Shown here in pieces: positions 1 to 9,400 of a stretch of 64,000 nt of DNA. A program made the position numbers and the translations under genes. The stretch is taken from assembly GCA_007922305.1 (NCBI GenBank), contig ML677358.1, positions 14,166,131 through 14,230,130 on the forward strand, written 5' to 3'. Numbering within the stretch: the stretch's first letter is position 1; the number at the start of each line of letters is the position of its first letter. The notes beneath the pieces were generated by a model. That model was not told the origin of the DNA and made no database searches. It saw nothing but the letters and a program-made list of their open reading frames with translations. This DNA comes from Dermatemys mawii (lineage: Eukaryota; Chordata; Testudines; Dermatemydidae).

Positions 1-267
1 CCTGGATTCTGTAGATGTAATACGCGTCAGAGTCCACCTCCCGCTCGTCCAGCGTTGCCCTGCAGATGTAGGTCTTGTCTTCGAAGAACCCCTTGAAGCC
101 TTGCTGCTTGTCATAGTCTGCGGGAACTGGGTTCTCCACCTTCCTCTCATAGAGCGTCACTATGGTCTGGGGGTCAGTCACGCGGCACGGGATGGTGGCC
201 TCGCTGTAGCCGGTGATGAAGATGAAGGATTCCTCGGAGGTTGTGGGGAGGAAGACCATGGAGGGGT
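1..267 (-). CDS. PDGFRB: PDGFRB exon encoding extracellular Ig-like domain 2 (runs to window edge)
   Basis: This exon encodes the second Ig-like domain of platelet-derived growth factor receptor beta, a type I membrane receptor tyrosine kinase; in the family, domains 2 and 3 form the PDGF-B binding surface. Counting from the first ATG of the signal exon, it covers about residues 125-213. Visible landmarks are the Cys pair of the Ig fold (PCRVTD at about 152 and YICRA at about 193), the FLP..SEESFIFI entry strand, and the end EVDSDAYYIYRIQ, all closely matching vertebrate PDGFRB. The acceptor is CTGCAG followed by the exon at 267. The first codon (Asp) is split in phase 1 and joins the domain 1 exon to read VFVPDPS. 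At base 1 the frame is again at phase 1 after Gln, so the exon may end exactly at the window edge. The remaining receptor exons lie outside the window. Confidence 0.93.
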
Positions 268-794
268 CTGCAGAAGGGAAAGGGGGAAGGTTACAAGAGA
301 GACAGGAGAAGGACTTGCTTTGCAGCCCTGATTGCAGCTGTTCACTCGCTACGGGAGAGAACAGGACCTCTGCTTGGAGATGGATGTGCTGAACTCCTGG
401 GACGTTTCTCTCCCGAAGCTGCTGGTGTTATTACTAGGGACACGTCCCTTCGGGGCCGCCTGCCTTGTTCTCCAAGATGTGCGTTTCGTTCACTTTTTCT
501 TTCCAATGATCCTCTCCCACCTGGGGGCCTTAACGTGGGGGCACTGAACTTCTAACAGTCTGCACCAAGCTCTTGCGTTGGGGGTTGGGGGCTGCAGGGG
601 CACTTGGATGCAGCTAGGCAACTCCAGCCTCCCACGCATGTTACTCATTCTCTTAGGTCCTGTTATCCCCCCAGCCCCTCCCAGCAGAGCAGAGGAACTC
701 CCCTCCACCATCTTCACATCGGCCCCATCCTTCCACTGGCCTGCATCCCCCTGAGATACCCACAGAGAGGGCACGGAGGTGCTCTGTCCCCTAC
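268..794 (-). other. PDGFRB: PDGFRB intron between Ig domain 1 and 2 exons
   Basis: A 527-bp phase-1 intron. On the minus strand it opens with GTAGGGG at 794 and closes with CTGCAG at 268-269. No repeat, RNA gene or second reading frame stands out. Confidence 0.85.
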
Positions 795-1091
795 CTGGCA
801 CAAAGACATAGACGGCCTGTCTCTCCACGTGCTTCTGGGTCTGGGTTTGGTTGTAGGTGCAGACATACTCCCCCGTGTCGAGGCCCGTCACGTTCCAGAG
901 CGTGAGCGTGCTGGAGAAGGTGCCGTTTCTCCACTCCGGTGACGCGGCTACGGGCTGTGTGTCCCGTTCCCAGACCACCTCAGCCTCCCCCGAGCACGTC
1001 AGTGAGAAGGTGCTCAAGAGACTGAGGACAACTTCGGGGTCGCTGGGTGAAATGTGCAGCTTGCTGCTTCCAGACACCGTGGCTGGCAAAC
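795..1091 (-). CDS. PDGFRB: PDGFRB exon encoding extracellular Ig-like domain 1
   Basis: This 297-bp, phase 1 to phase 1 exon encodes the first Ig-like domain, about residues 26-124. The Ig hallmarks are present: Cys58 in FSLTCSG, Trp66 in VVWER, and the DTGEYVC motif with Cys103. Three N-glycosylation sequons can be read (NGT at 81, NVT at 92, NQT at 106). The stretch FSSTLTLWNVTGLDTGEY and the exit YVFVP align with known PDGFRB proteins. The acceptor is CTCCCAG ahead of 1091 and the donor is CCAG/GTAGGG at 795/794. Joined to the signal-peptide exon, the mature chain starts within about GLPATVSGSSKLH. The open frame continues past both splice sites (about 490-1230), but that extra translation is intron. 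Length and phase fit the family; no frameshift or stop is seen. Confidence 0.95.
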
Positions 1092-1559
1092 CTGGGAGAG
1101 GGTGTAGGGAGTAAACCAGAGGGGGGCAATGGGGCCACTGAGCTCTGTGGGGGCTGGATCCAGACCTAGAGCAGGAGTATTTGGTTTGTAAGGTTAAGTA
1201 ACCTGTTGTGGTGTTCAGGAATGAACCCACGGCTCCATCCTACAGACCTGGTACTAAGTGTTGCCACCATATGCTGAGATCTGTACAGCAACATGGGAAC
1301 TCCCTCTGCCAGCGTCACCACAGCGGTTAATACACACACACTCTTGCTGTTGCCACCCAGCTGGGGATTTTCAGAAGCGACCAGGGGATTTAGACACACA
1401 ACTCCTGTTCTTTTGATTGAGAGCATGTGTCAAAATCCTCTAGCCGGCTTCAGGCCCCCACCCCTCCAGCCAGTCACACCTGTCATACCTGCCATCAGCA
1501 ATAACCATACCATCCAAATGCATACTCCCCTCTGGGGATCTCAGAACTCATTACATTTT

Positions 1560-1690
1560 TTAATGCATTTAGCTTCCTAGCAACCCGAGGAGGTAGGTAA
1601 GTTTTATTACCCCCATTTACAGATGGGAAAACTGAGGCCCAACATGAATAGAACCCAGGCCCTCCTGACTCCCAGTGTTGTGCTGTACCT
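1560..1690 (-). repeat. MIR/L2-type ancient repeat fragment
   Basis: The stretch has the reverse-orientation MIR core: CATTTACAGATGGGAAAACT then GAGGCCC, followed by an AGAACCCAGG and CCTGACTCCCAG block. This order is typical of the conserved central domain of MIR SINEs. Boundaries are approximate. Confidence 0.6.
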
Positions 1691-2947
1691 AAATGACCAC
1701 CTCCCACATGTATGAGGTGATGGTGCACCCCAAGGGGCTGTAGAGCTCAGTTTTCCTGTGCAAATTTGGGGTGAGAAGGTACAGGGTGAGTGTGCAAACT
1801 GACGGATGTGAGTCAGGCGCCAGCCATTGAAAACTGAGATGCCCAAAGTTTGTGCACTGAGCCAAATTCATCATCTTATGGCGTGATGCCTTTACACCAG
1901 CCCTCAGGATCTTGAGGGGGGAGTCTTTTAGGGTGGACAATGCTGTGAGAATCTGGCCAGGTGGCAGCCCGAGGGCCCCTCACCACCTGCTGATGGCCGT
2001 GCTGCCTATGAATCCCCTTGCTCTGGTTTATTTGCCCCAGAAATGCTGAGTCCAAGAGCTGCATTTTTAGCCAACAGTGCACAAGTCACAGAAACGACCC
2101 TGACCCTGCTGCAATTTTTGCCTCACTCCCTCGTCACTGAGCCTCAGCTGCATATTTGGAAGGCCCGGAAGGGTCCTGCGTTAGCTGTGACAGGTGGACA
2201 TCTAGGGAGCTCCCCCCACAGCCAGCTCTGTTCCCTCGGGGCTGTGTGGGACGAGACAGGGATGAGATTGGACGTTGTTTAAAAAAAAAAAAAAAAGGAG
2301 CAAAAATAAACTTTCCAGGAAATCCCTTGGAAGCGATACAGAAGGCAACTTCTTCCTGAATTGCTTCCTGTGTCACTCCCTGTCAGCTCTTCCTAGCTTG
2401 GACGTGCTCCTCCACATGTGCTCTGGGCGGAAGAAGCCCCCGGGAATTGGAGGGCACACACGGGATTCCACTCAGCCCCTTCCCCGCAGGGCTCCGAAAG
2501 CTTCGCTCTGCCCCCGGCGGGCGGGGTGAGGCTGAGGCGAGGTCCCATGCTACACACACGGTACCCGTCCAGGGCAGTGAAGAGAGAGAACAATTTCTGA
2601 AGCTGGGCTTTTGCCCTATTGTGCATGTACCTGGGAGGGGAGATTCAGGGAGCCTGGCACACATGAATGTGGGGATACCGACCTCATCCCCTGCGTGCGA
2701 TGGCCCCTGAGTCCTGACTCGGCTTCTAAGACTTGTTCATCCATAGGCTGGCAGAGCACCTCAGCTGCACTTTGCACCGCTCCCAACACAGATGAGAGAG
2801 ACACACGTCTAGCCACTGGAATCCTCCTCCCGACATATCTCACAGGCATCAAAGCCCCGTCGGAAAAGGAAATGGGGCCCTGATTTGGACCAGAAATATG
2901 TGACGTCAGCCCTTTCAACATGGATGCTGGTGTGGGTGTTTGTCTGC

Positions 2948-2950
<3 letters not shown>

Positions 2951-2998
<48 letters not shown>
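2951..2998. repeat. (TG)24 microsatellite in PDGFRB intron
   Basis: About 24 uninterrupted TG units, reading as CA on the PDGFRB transcript strand. The tract lies roughly 155-205 nt downstream of the signal-exon 5' splice site. Confidence 0.97.
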
Positions 2999-3002
<4 letters not shown>

Positions 3003-3154
3003 TCTATGCATGGGACTGTGGGTGCACAGGTGTGTGTGTTCATTCCAGTCCCACTGCCCCCTGTCGCCCCACTCATTCTGTCCCCATAGCAGGAAGCGTC
3101 CTTGAGGAATTCACACATCGGCAGAGTCATCCTCACGCCCAGCCACACGCTCAC

Positions 3155-3230
3155 CTGCAAGGAAGAGGAGGAGCATCTTCAGAGGGGGAGGAAGCAACAT
3201 GGCGGCGCTCAGCTGCACAGCAGGCCGCAT
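3155..3230 (-). CDS. PDGFRB: PDGFRB signal-peptide exon with start codon
   Basis: On the minus strand, an ATG at 3230-3228 opens a 76-nt segment reading MRPAVQLSAAMLLPPPLK then MLLLFLA, plus one base (G). It ends at a strong donor, GCAG/GTGAGC, at 3155/3154. This one-base overhang fits the two-base start of the Ig domain 1 exon, giving LLLFLA-GLPATVSG. The peptide is a plausible secretory signal: a basic/proline n-region and a leucine-rich core. An acceptor-like TTTGGACAG ends at 3232, so the exon probably runs 3155-3231. Two more in-frame ATGs follow at 3200 and 3176. The one at 3200 sits in GCCGCCATG, a near-ideal initiation context, and may be the real start. Assignment rests on phase, position and signal character rather than on high sequence identity, since signal peptides diverge fast. 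Confidence 0.8.
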
Positions 3231-4787
3231 CCTGTCCAAAGCAACCCAGAATTAGCACGAGACCAAAACCAGAAAGGACTCCTAGGCCAGCCCCCATCTC
3301 CCTAATTGTACAGTTACCCACCCCCTTCTCAGCCCCCACACCAGCTCAGTGCAGTCCACATGTGTCTGTAGGGAGCAGGCCCTTATTATTTTGTGTTTCC
3401 AAGGCACTTGGGCTTGTTTGAGGACGATGGCATTCCAGGCTTGTGGCATTTACTCCCCTTGTCAAGACTCCTGCGGTCCCCCTCGCTGAGGGCCCTAACC
3501 CCGCCCTCTGCACCCAGCCCCCTCTTGAGAACTATCAGGCCCCAGGTGAAAAGGATCCATCTTGTTCTTCTGACATTCCTTTGGCTGTTGACTCCCCTCT
3601 GCTGGGTCCTCTCCCTGGGGTGGGCTAGGTGACTCTTCCAAACACACAGACAGGGCCTTGGCAGTGAAACCACTGGGAGAAAACTGCACAGGGGCTGTGT
3701 CAGGGCTTCCCTTGCTGGCGGCCAGCATGCCAGGAGTCTCATGTTTCCTTCCAGTCTTCTGAGGCCACTGGTCATCTCAGACCATGGTCCAAAGTGAGCT
3801 TCTCTCTGTCTCCCACTCTTAGCAGGCCTCCCTAGTTTCTCTCATTCTAGAGTCACTTAGAGGCTGATTCTAAAGCATTCTTGTGAGCAGGGATTTTGCT
3901 GAGAGCTTCAGTGACATGTGTCACATCTTGCTCATGGGTTTTTTGAAATCTCGCTCCTTTGAACTGGACCAACCACGGAGCCCTGCTCTCCCTTCTTCTC
4001 CCCTCCTTATTCTCTTCTCCCCTTGCTCAAGGGTTGAGGAGAAAGATGGGCCCTGGATCCTTTTTCTCCTGAAAAATCCAACTTCTTGTTGAAAAATGAA
4101 TACATTTTGGGTAGTTTGAGTTTTCTTGCAAAATACTGAACGTTTCGGAGGAAAGCATACCTTACCACACACATTTTCATTGAGTTAAAATCCTGACTTT
4201 CCCTCCCTCTCCCCCCCAAAAGTTATCATGGTAAATTTTCTACTAGGCCTAGCTGTTGGCTCACACATCCTTGTGCTATATAGGTGATGGGACGTACGAA
4301 ATCAAGTGATCTCCATGTGCTGAGGCTTTTCCCCCGTCTCAGCACAACCATCTCCCTCTGCAGATGCTGGGACAAATATTTGAAAGAGTGAAAGAAAAGA
4401 ACGGAAGAAAGGAGGACGGGGAGAAGCAGATGTTCCTGCTGATCGGGAGGAAAGACAACAGGAAACAAAGGGCTGGGCCCTGGGAAAAGACAACAAATGG
4501 GAGAAGGATCCTTTGGAACTGGGACCCTATTCTGCAAACTGTGCAGGCTGCAAATCCCCCTCTCGCTAGCTGTTGGAGGAAGCTTGGCTCCTCAGACACT
4601 GACAGCAGGGAAGGTTTTTCAGGAAGGTGGAGTGGGGAGAGGGCGGATGCATCCTCTCCTGGACTTTCAGTGGTATCTGCAAGGTGGGCGTTGCCCATCT
4701 CTCTCTCTGCTTCTGTGGGCTACTGCCATATGGTTTTCATGGTGAGTCCCAGGGATGCATGCAGGAGAGATGGACTCTGTGGCAGCA

Positions 4788-5592
4788 TTTCCTAAATTGG
4801 GATCTGTGGACCCTCCCCTCACACTGCTCAACTCCTCCCCATCCCTCCCAGGCAGGCTTCCTATCTGCCCTGGTTCCATGTGGCTCTGGTTCCATGCGGG
4901 TCCCGGAAGCAGCTGCCGGGACCCTGTGGCTCCCTAGGCATAGGGGCGACCAGGGAGGTGCCACGCACTGCCCCCATCTGAGTGCTGTCTCCGCAGCTCC
5001 CATTGGACGGGAGCCGTGACCAATGGGAGCTGTGGGGGCGGTGCCTGCAGGCGCAAGGGCAGCACACAGAGCCTCACTGGCCACCTCTGTGCCTAGAGGC
5101 CACAGGGTCCTGGCAGCTGCTTCAGGGAGCTGAGGTAAGCACTGCCGGGACCCCACACCCCCACCCACTGTTTCATCCTGCACCCAAATTCCCTCTCGGA
5201 GCCACACACCCCCACCCCCAACCCCAGCCCACAACCCCCTCCTGCACCCCAAACCCTCCTCCCTGGCCCCAGAGCAGAGTCTACACCCCCAGCCGGAGCC
5301 CTCTCCCCCACCCCAGTCCAGAGTCCACTCCCACATCTCAAACCCCTTATCCTAGCCCCACTCCAGAGCCTGCACCCCCAGCCGGAGATGGCAACCCCTC
5401 CTGCAGCCCAGCCCCTTGCCCCAGCCTGGTGAAAGTGAGTGAGGCTGGGGGAAAGTGAGCAACGGGGAGAAGGGAGGATGGAGTGAACAGGAGGGTGGGG
5501 GCATGGAGAACGGGCAGGGTGGGGGGTCCCCGAAACATTTTAAATCAAAATGGGAGTCCTTGGGTTGCTAAAGTTCGAGAACTGCTGCACTA
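4788..5592. mobile_element. Non-autonomous hAT-like DNA element with C-rich interior
   Basis: The left end reads CAGCATTTCCTAAATT and the right end reads TTCGAGAACTGCTG. The reverse complement of the right end (CAGCAGTTCTCGAACTT) resembles the left end, as expected for hAT termini. Between them is a CpG-rich block, then about 280 bp of degenerate C-rich tandem sequence (CACCCCCAGCCGGAGCC-like units at 5145-5430), then a GA-rich block. This layout is common in turtle genomes. No clean target duplication is seen, so it is old. It has no coding capacity. Confidence 0.6.
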
Positions 5593-6406
5593 TGCCATGG
5601 TCCAAAATACCCAGGAGTCTGACCGAACCCTTCCCTCTGCTCTCAGATACAGTACAATGTTCCCCACTAAAAACCCTGGTAGGAAAACTGTCCACAACTC
5701 CCTGTGACAGGGAGGAGTCTACTTAGACCATCGCACCCCGCACAGCCACCGCATCCAAAATGAGCAGTAACGCAGGACGGCCAAAGAGAGCATGGAACCC
5801 AATTCCTCACGGCAAGCCACCTCTTAGGCACAGCCACCTGATGGGTTAACAAGACGTGGGCCTGAGCCCAAACCTTGGATCCAGCACCTCCGAACGTTGA
5901 GAAAGCTCAGAGCCAGATGTGAATTTCACCATTGTGCCTGATCACTGGAATGAGCTGAACCATCCTTCAGTGGTGCTACCACTCGCCTTGCAAAGCACCA
6001 GGGAAGGTTGGATCTGGAGCCAAGGAAGAGATGAAAGCAAAGGCAGCAAAGACTCCAGGCAGGAGTCTCTTTGTCATGCCAGCATCTGAAGAAATACTGT
6101 TGTAGCAGTGGCACACAAAATGTTGCCAACTCTGGCTTTAAGTACTGCACCGATGTGTTGCATCTTGTCCCTGTGGTTGTGCCTGTGTCTGCTTGGCGTT
6201 AGAGGGAAATGGTTTTTAAATGACGTGCAGTCACCCACTGTTTTTGTTATTCTCTCGCTCTGGCTTGAAAAGAACTGATTTACCCGCAAATCCTGCCAGG
6301 TTGCTGATTTATTCAGCAGCTTTCCCCAAAGCTTTATTTTTCTTTCTTTCCTGCTTTTCCAGGAGATATATTTCCCAGAGAGAGAGAGAGAGAGAGTTGG
6401 TGCATT

Positions 6407-6660
6407 TAGGGTACGTCTACACAGCAAAGAAAAACCCATATCCGGCCCAGGCCAGCCAACTCTAGCTCACAGAGCTCGGGCTGTGGGGCTGTTTCAGTGC
6501 TGGGTAGGCTTCCGGGCTCAGGAGGGGGCCCGGGATCTAGGACCCTGCGGGCTGGGAGTGCCCAGAGCTCTCCAGCCTGAAACCATACAGCAATGGAACA
6601 GCCCCATCGCGGGAGCCCAAGCTCCAAGAGCCCCAGTTGTGCGGGATTTTCTTTGCTAGC
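6407..6660. mobile_element. Fold-back DNA element (GGGTACGTCTACAC family)
   Basis: The left end reads TTAGGGTACGTCTACACAGC and continues into GCAAAGAAAAACCC. Near the right end GGGATTTTCTTTGC is its inverted match. Further inside, GGGCTGTTTC and GGAACAGCCCC also pair. The whole is a long imperfect palindrome typical of miniature non-autonomous DNA elements. The right terminus appears truncated, so the outermost inverted repeat is missing. Confidence 0.55.
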
Positions 6661-6869
6661 ACACACACCTCTGTGGAGAAGAGGAGTGAGATGTTGCTTA
6701 GGCTGCAAACTTATGTAACATCACTAGTCAAGACCTCCAAGAATCTTGCCCTAGCCCTGCAGCAGAAGGCGGGGAAGAGAGAGATCGCTAGCTAGCCATC
6801 TATATTTAACTCTGCAGTAAAGACAAAAACAAACCACAGTTGGTTTTGTTCCACAATCCACCTTCAACA

Positions 6870-7060
6870 AGGTGTTACTCAGATTTTTAAGGCCAGAAGG
6901 AACCATTGAGATCACCTAGTCTCACCTCCTGTGTTACCCAGGTCCCAGTCTATGCACTGAGCTCATAACATCAGCTTGAGCTAAGGCTTGTCTTTTAGAA
7001 AGACATCCAGTCTTGATTTAAAGAGGATCTAAAGACTGTCACTATTAACCTCATCTGGGG
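6870..7060 (-). mobile_element. CR1 LINE 3' end fragment
   Basis: The text AAGGCCAGAAGGAACCATTG, then a block with CACCTAGTCTCACCTCCTG and TTTTAGAAAGACATCCAGTC, matches the reverse complement of the CR1 3' region. It abuts a second, differently diverged CR1 copy just downstream. Confidence 0.7.
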
Positions 7061-7149
7061 CCTGACTTTGATCCCCATTCCCATCCTTTACTCCATGACT
7101 ATTCCCTTTGATTGCAATGGGGGTCACTCATGACATAAGGTACTACTTG

Positions 7150-7970
7150 CTACTTGACATAGCATTATAGAAGTGTAGGATTGGAAGGGACCTTGAGAGG
7201 TCATCTAGTCCAGCCTCCAACATGGACACAGGAGCAAGTAAACCTAGAGAATCCCTGACATATGTTTGTCTAACCCGTTCTGAAAAACCTTCAATGATGG
7301 GGATTCCACAACCTCCCATGGTAACTTATTTCAGTTCTTAACTATCCTTAGAGTTAGGATGTTTTTCCTAATATCTAACCTAAATCTCCCTTACTGCAAA
7401 TCAAGCTCATCACTTCTTATCCTACTTTCAGTGGACATGGAGAATAACTGATAACTGTCCTCCTCATATATGTCCTTGCCATATATGAAGACTGTAATCA
7501 GGACCCCCCTCCTTTCCTGTCAGGGCTAACCATGCGCAGTTTTTAAACCTTTCCTCATAGGTCAGGTTTTTTAAGACTTTTATCATTTTTGATGCTCTTC
7601 TCTGGACTCTCTCCAATTTGTCCACATCTTTCCTAACATGTGGCACCCAGAATTGGATACAATACTCCAGGCGAGGCCTCCCCAGTGCCAAGCAGTATGG
7701 GACAATTAAGTCCGATGTCTTACATCCCACACTCCTGTTTATACATCCCAGAATGATAATTAGCCTTTTTTGCAACTGCATCACATTACGGGCTCATATT
7801 CATTTGGTGACCCACTACCACACCCACATCCTTTCTGCAGTACTATCCCCTAGCCAGCTGTTTACCACGTTGTAAATATGCATTTCATTGTCTTGTCCCA
7901 AGTGTAGTTCTTTGCACTTGTCTTCAATGAATGAACATTGTTGATTTCGGAACAATTCACCAGTGTATCA
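7150..7970 (-). mobile_element. CR1 LINE 3' portion, decayed
   Basis: It opens with the reverse of the CR1 3' end (GGATTGGAAGGGACCTTGAG, AGGTCATCTAGTCCAGCCTC). On the minus strand about 7784-7500 it still encodes CR1 reverse-transcriptase C-terminal sequence: RPRLEYCIQFWVPH, VDKLERVQRRASKMIK and LTYEERFK. Stops and frame breaks make it a dead copy. The low-coordinate side is the element's 3' end, and the copy is truncated at its 5' end. Confidence 0.85.
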
Positions 7971-8406
7971 CGGACCTAATCCTGGACTCCAAAATGTTTG
8001 CAGCCTCTCCCAGCATGGTGTCAGCATGCTCCTTCTCGTGCCTTTGGCTGTCTTCATAGTCTGGTTTTAATAAAACTGCTGTTTGCGAGAAGGCATGTCC
8101 GTCAGAGATGCTTCCCATACAGATCCGCAGGGCGACAGCTCCTGACTGCAACGACCTCGCCTTTGTTTATCCGCTCTGGCAGAGGGAGAGGCGTACACAG
8201 CCTCTTCCCATCTTACAGGAAATGCTTAATATCTTCTCCATGGCTTCACTACACAGCTGGCACGTTCTCTGGGGGCTCGAAGATGGAAAGAAGAGAGGTG
8301 GAGACACTGCCATTGAGGGAGAGTGTTTGGTTTTTATTTACGTGGCGCCTTTCAAGAGGACAGAGTGTATTTTATTATCCAGATTCATCTTGCTGTCACA
8401 AAAGTG

Positions 8407-8441
<35 letters not shown>

Positions 8442-8451
8442 CACACACACT
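8407..8451. repeat. (TC)n/(AC)n compound microsatellite
   Basis: About 16 CT units run directly into a short ATACACACACAC tract. Confidence 0.95.
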
Positions 8452-8794
8452 TTACTTTACTACCCAGTCAAAGGCTCCATGACACATGGATCCCATCAAA
8501 CGTTGTCAGGCTTGACCTCCTCAAACCTAACCCAAATAATTAGCCCCAGACTTTTGCATCTGGAGCTGGGAAAATCTCTCAGGAAGCGGGAGTTGCGGTG
8601 GCTTGCAAGACTGCCAGCCCTGGCAGTCACATAGCAATGCTTTTGATATTTGCTTGCATCCTCCTAGCTCATCTCCTGGAATAAGGGTGAGACCCTCGGC
8701 TTTCAACGAAACGCCACCAAGTCTCTAGCCCTGCTGGTTGCAGAGCAAAGCCTGTTTTCTGGTCAGGGCACGCTAGTTCAGTGTCTGGAGGGCT

Positions 8795-8935
8795 GTAGTA
8801 CTTCAGTCTAATCTAGGTTACTAGGCTCTATATGGGGGGGCCTATGGGGGGGAAATTTTGTGGCCTGTGTTATACAGGAGGTCAGACTAGGATCTGGTGG
8901 CCCCTTCTGGCCTTGAACTCTAGGATTATATGAAA
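8795..8935 (+). mobile_element. CR1 LINE 3' terminal fragment, plus orientation
   Basis: GTGGCCTGTGTTATACAGG, then AGGTCAGACTAGGATCTGG and CCCCTTCTGGCCTTGAACTC, is the CR1 3' end read forward, with a decayed terminal octamer region (GGATTATATGA). Confidence 0.75.
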
Positions 8936-9072
8936 AGGCTGCAAATGTGACCCGAGTGTGATGCAATGCTCAGAAACCAGAAGGCGGCTATAAAGGAATT
9001 GCCAGACTAGCTCATACCAGAGGTCCAGATGTTCCTAGTAAGGTACAGCCCTCCCCAGTCAGTAGGCAGATG

Positions 9073-9400
9073 TAGAATCATAAAATATCCGGGTTGGAAG
9101 GGACCTTGGGAGGTTCTAGTCCAATCCCCTGCTCAAAGCAGGACCAACCCCAACTAAATCATCCCAGCCAGGGCTTTGTCAAGCCTGACCATAAAAACCT
9201 CTAAGGATGGAGATTCCATCACCTCCCTAGGGAACCCATTCCAGTGCTTCACCACCCTCCTACTGAAACAGTGTTTCCTAATATCCAACCTAGACCTCCT
9301 CCTCTCCAATTTGAGACCATTACTCCTTGTTCTGTCATCTGCTACCACGGAGAACATTTTAGATCCATCCTCTTTGGTGCGGTCATTCCTTCCCAGGAGT
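9073..9400 (-). mobile_element. CR1 LINE 3' portion, minus orientation
   Basis: GGTTGGAAGGGACCTTGGG, AAAGCAGGACCAACCCC and CAGCCAGGGCTTTGTCAAG are the reverse of the CR1 3' end. The minus strand at about 9357-9154 encodes the CR1 ORF2 C-terminus ([31 protein letters not shown]). The 5' portion is missing. Confidence 0.88.

Larger units (their letters stand above)
1092..3154 (-). other. PDGFRB: PDGFRB intron between signal-peptide exon and Ig domain 1 exon
   Basis: A phase-1 intron of about 2.06 kb. On the minus strand it starts GTGAGC at 3154 and ends CTCCCAG at 1092. It holds a MIR-type fragment, a 17-base A run at 2280-2296 and a long TG microsatellite close to the 5' splice site. I see no coding potential besides these; the ORFs crossing the TG tract are repeat translation. 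Confidence 0.8.

Noticed and set aside
490..1230. A 246-codon minus-strand ORF
   Set aside because: Only 795-1091 is exon. The parts beyond the splice sites are intron that happens to lack stops.
2885..3421. ORFs rich in VCVCV or HTHTH
   Set aside because: They translate the TG microsatellite; no real protein.
4781..4787. An 8-bp target duplication for the element at 4788-5592
   Set aside because: The flanking octamers match at only about five positions, no better than chance.
9154..9357. A 67-codon minus-strand ORF with clear protein character
   Set aside because: It is the C-terminus of a CR1 LINE ORF2 in a truncated copy, not a host gene.
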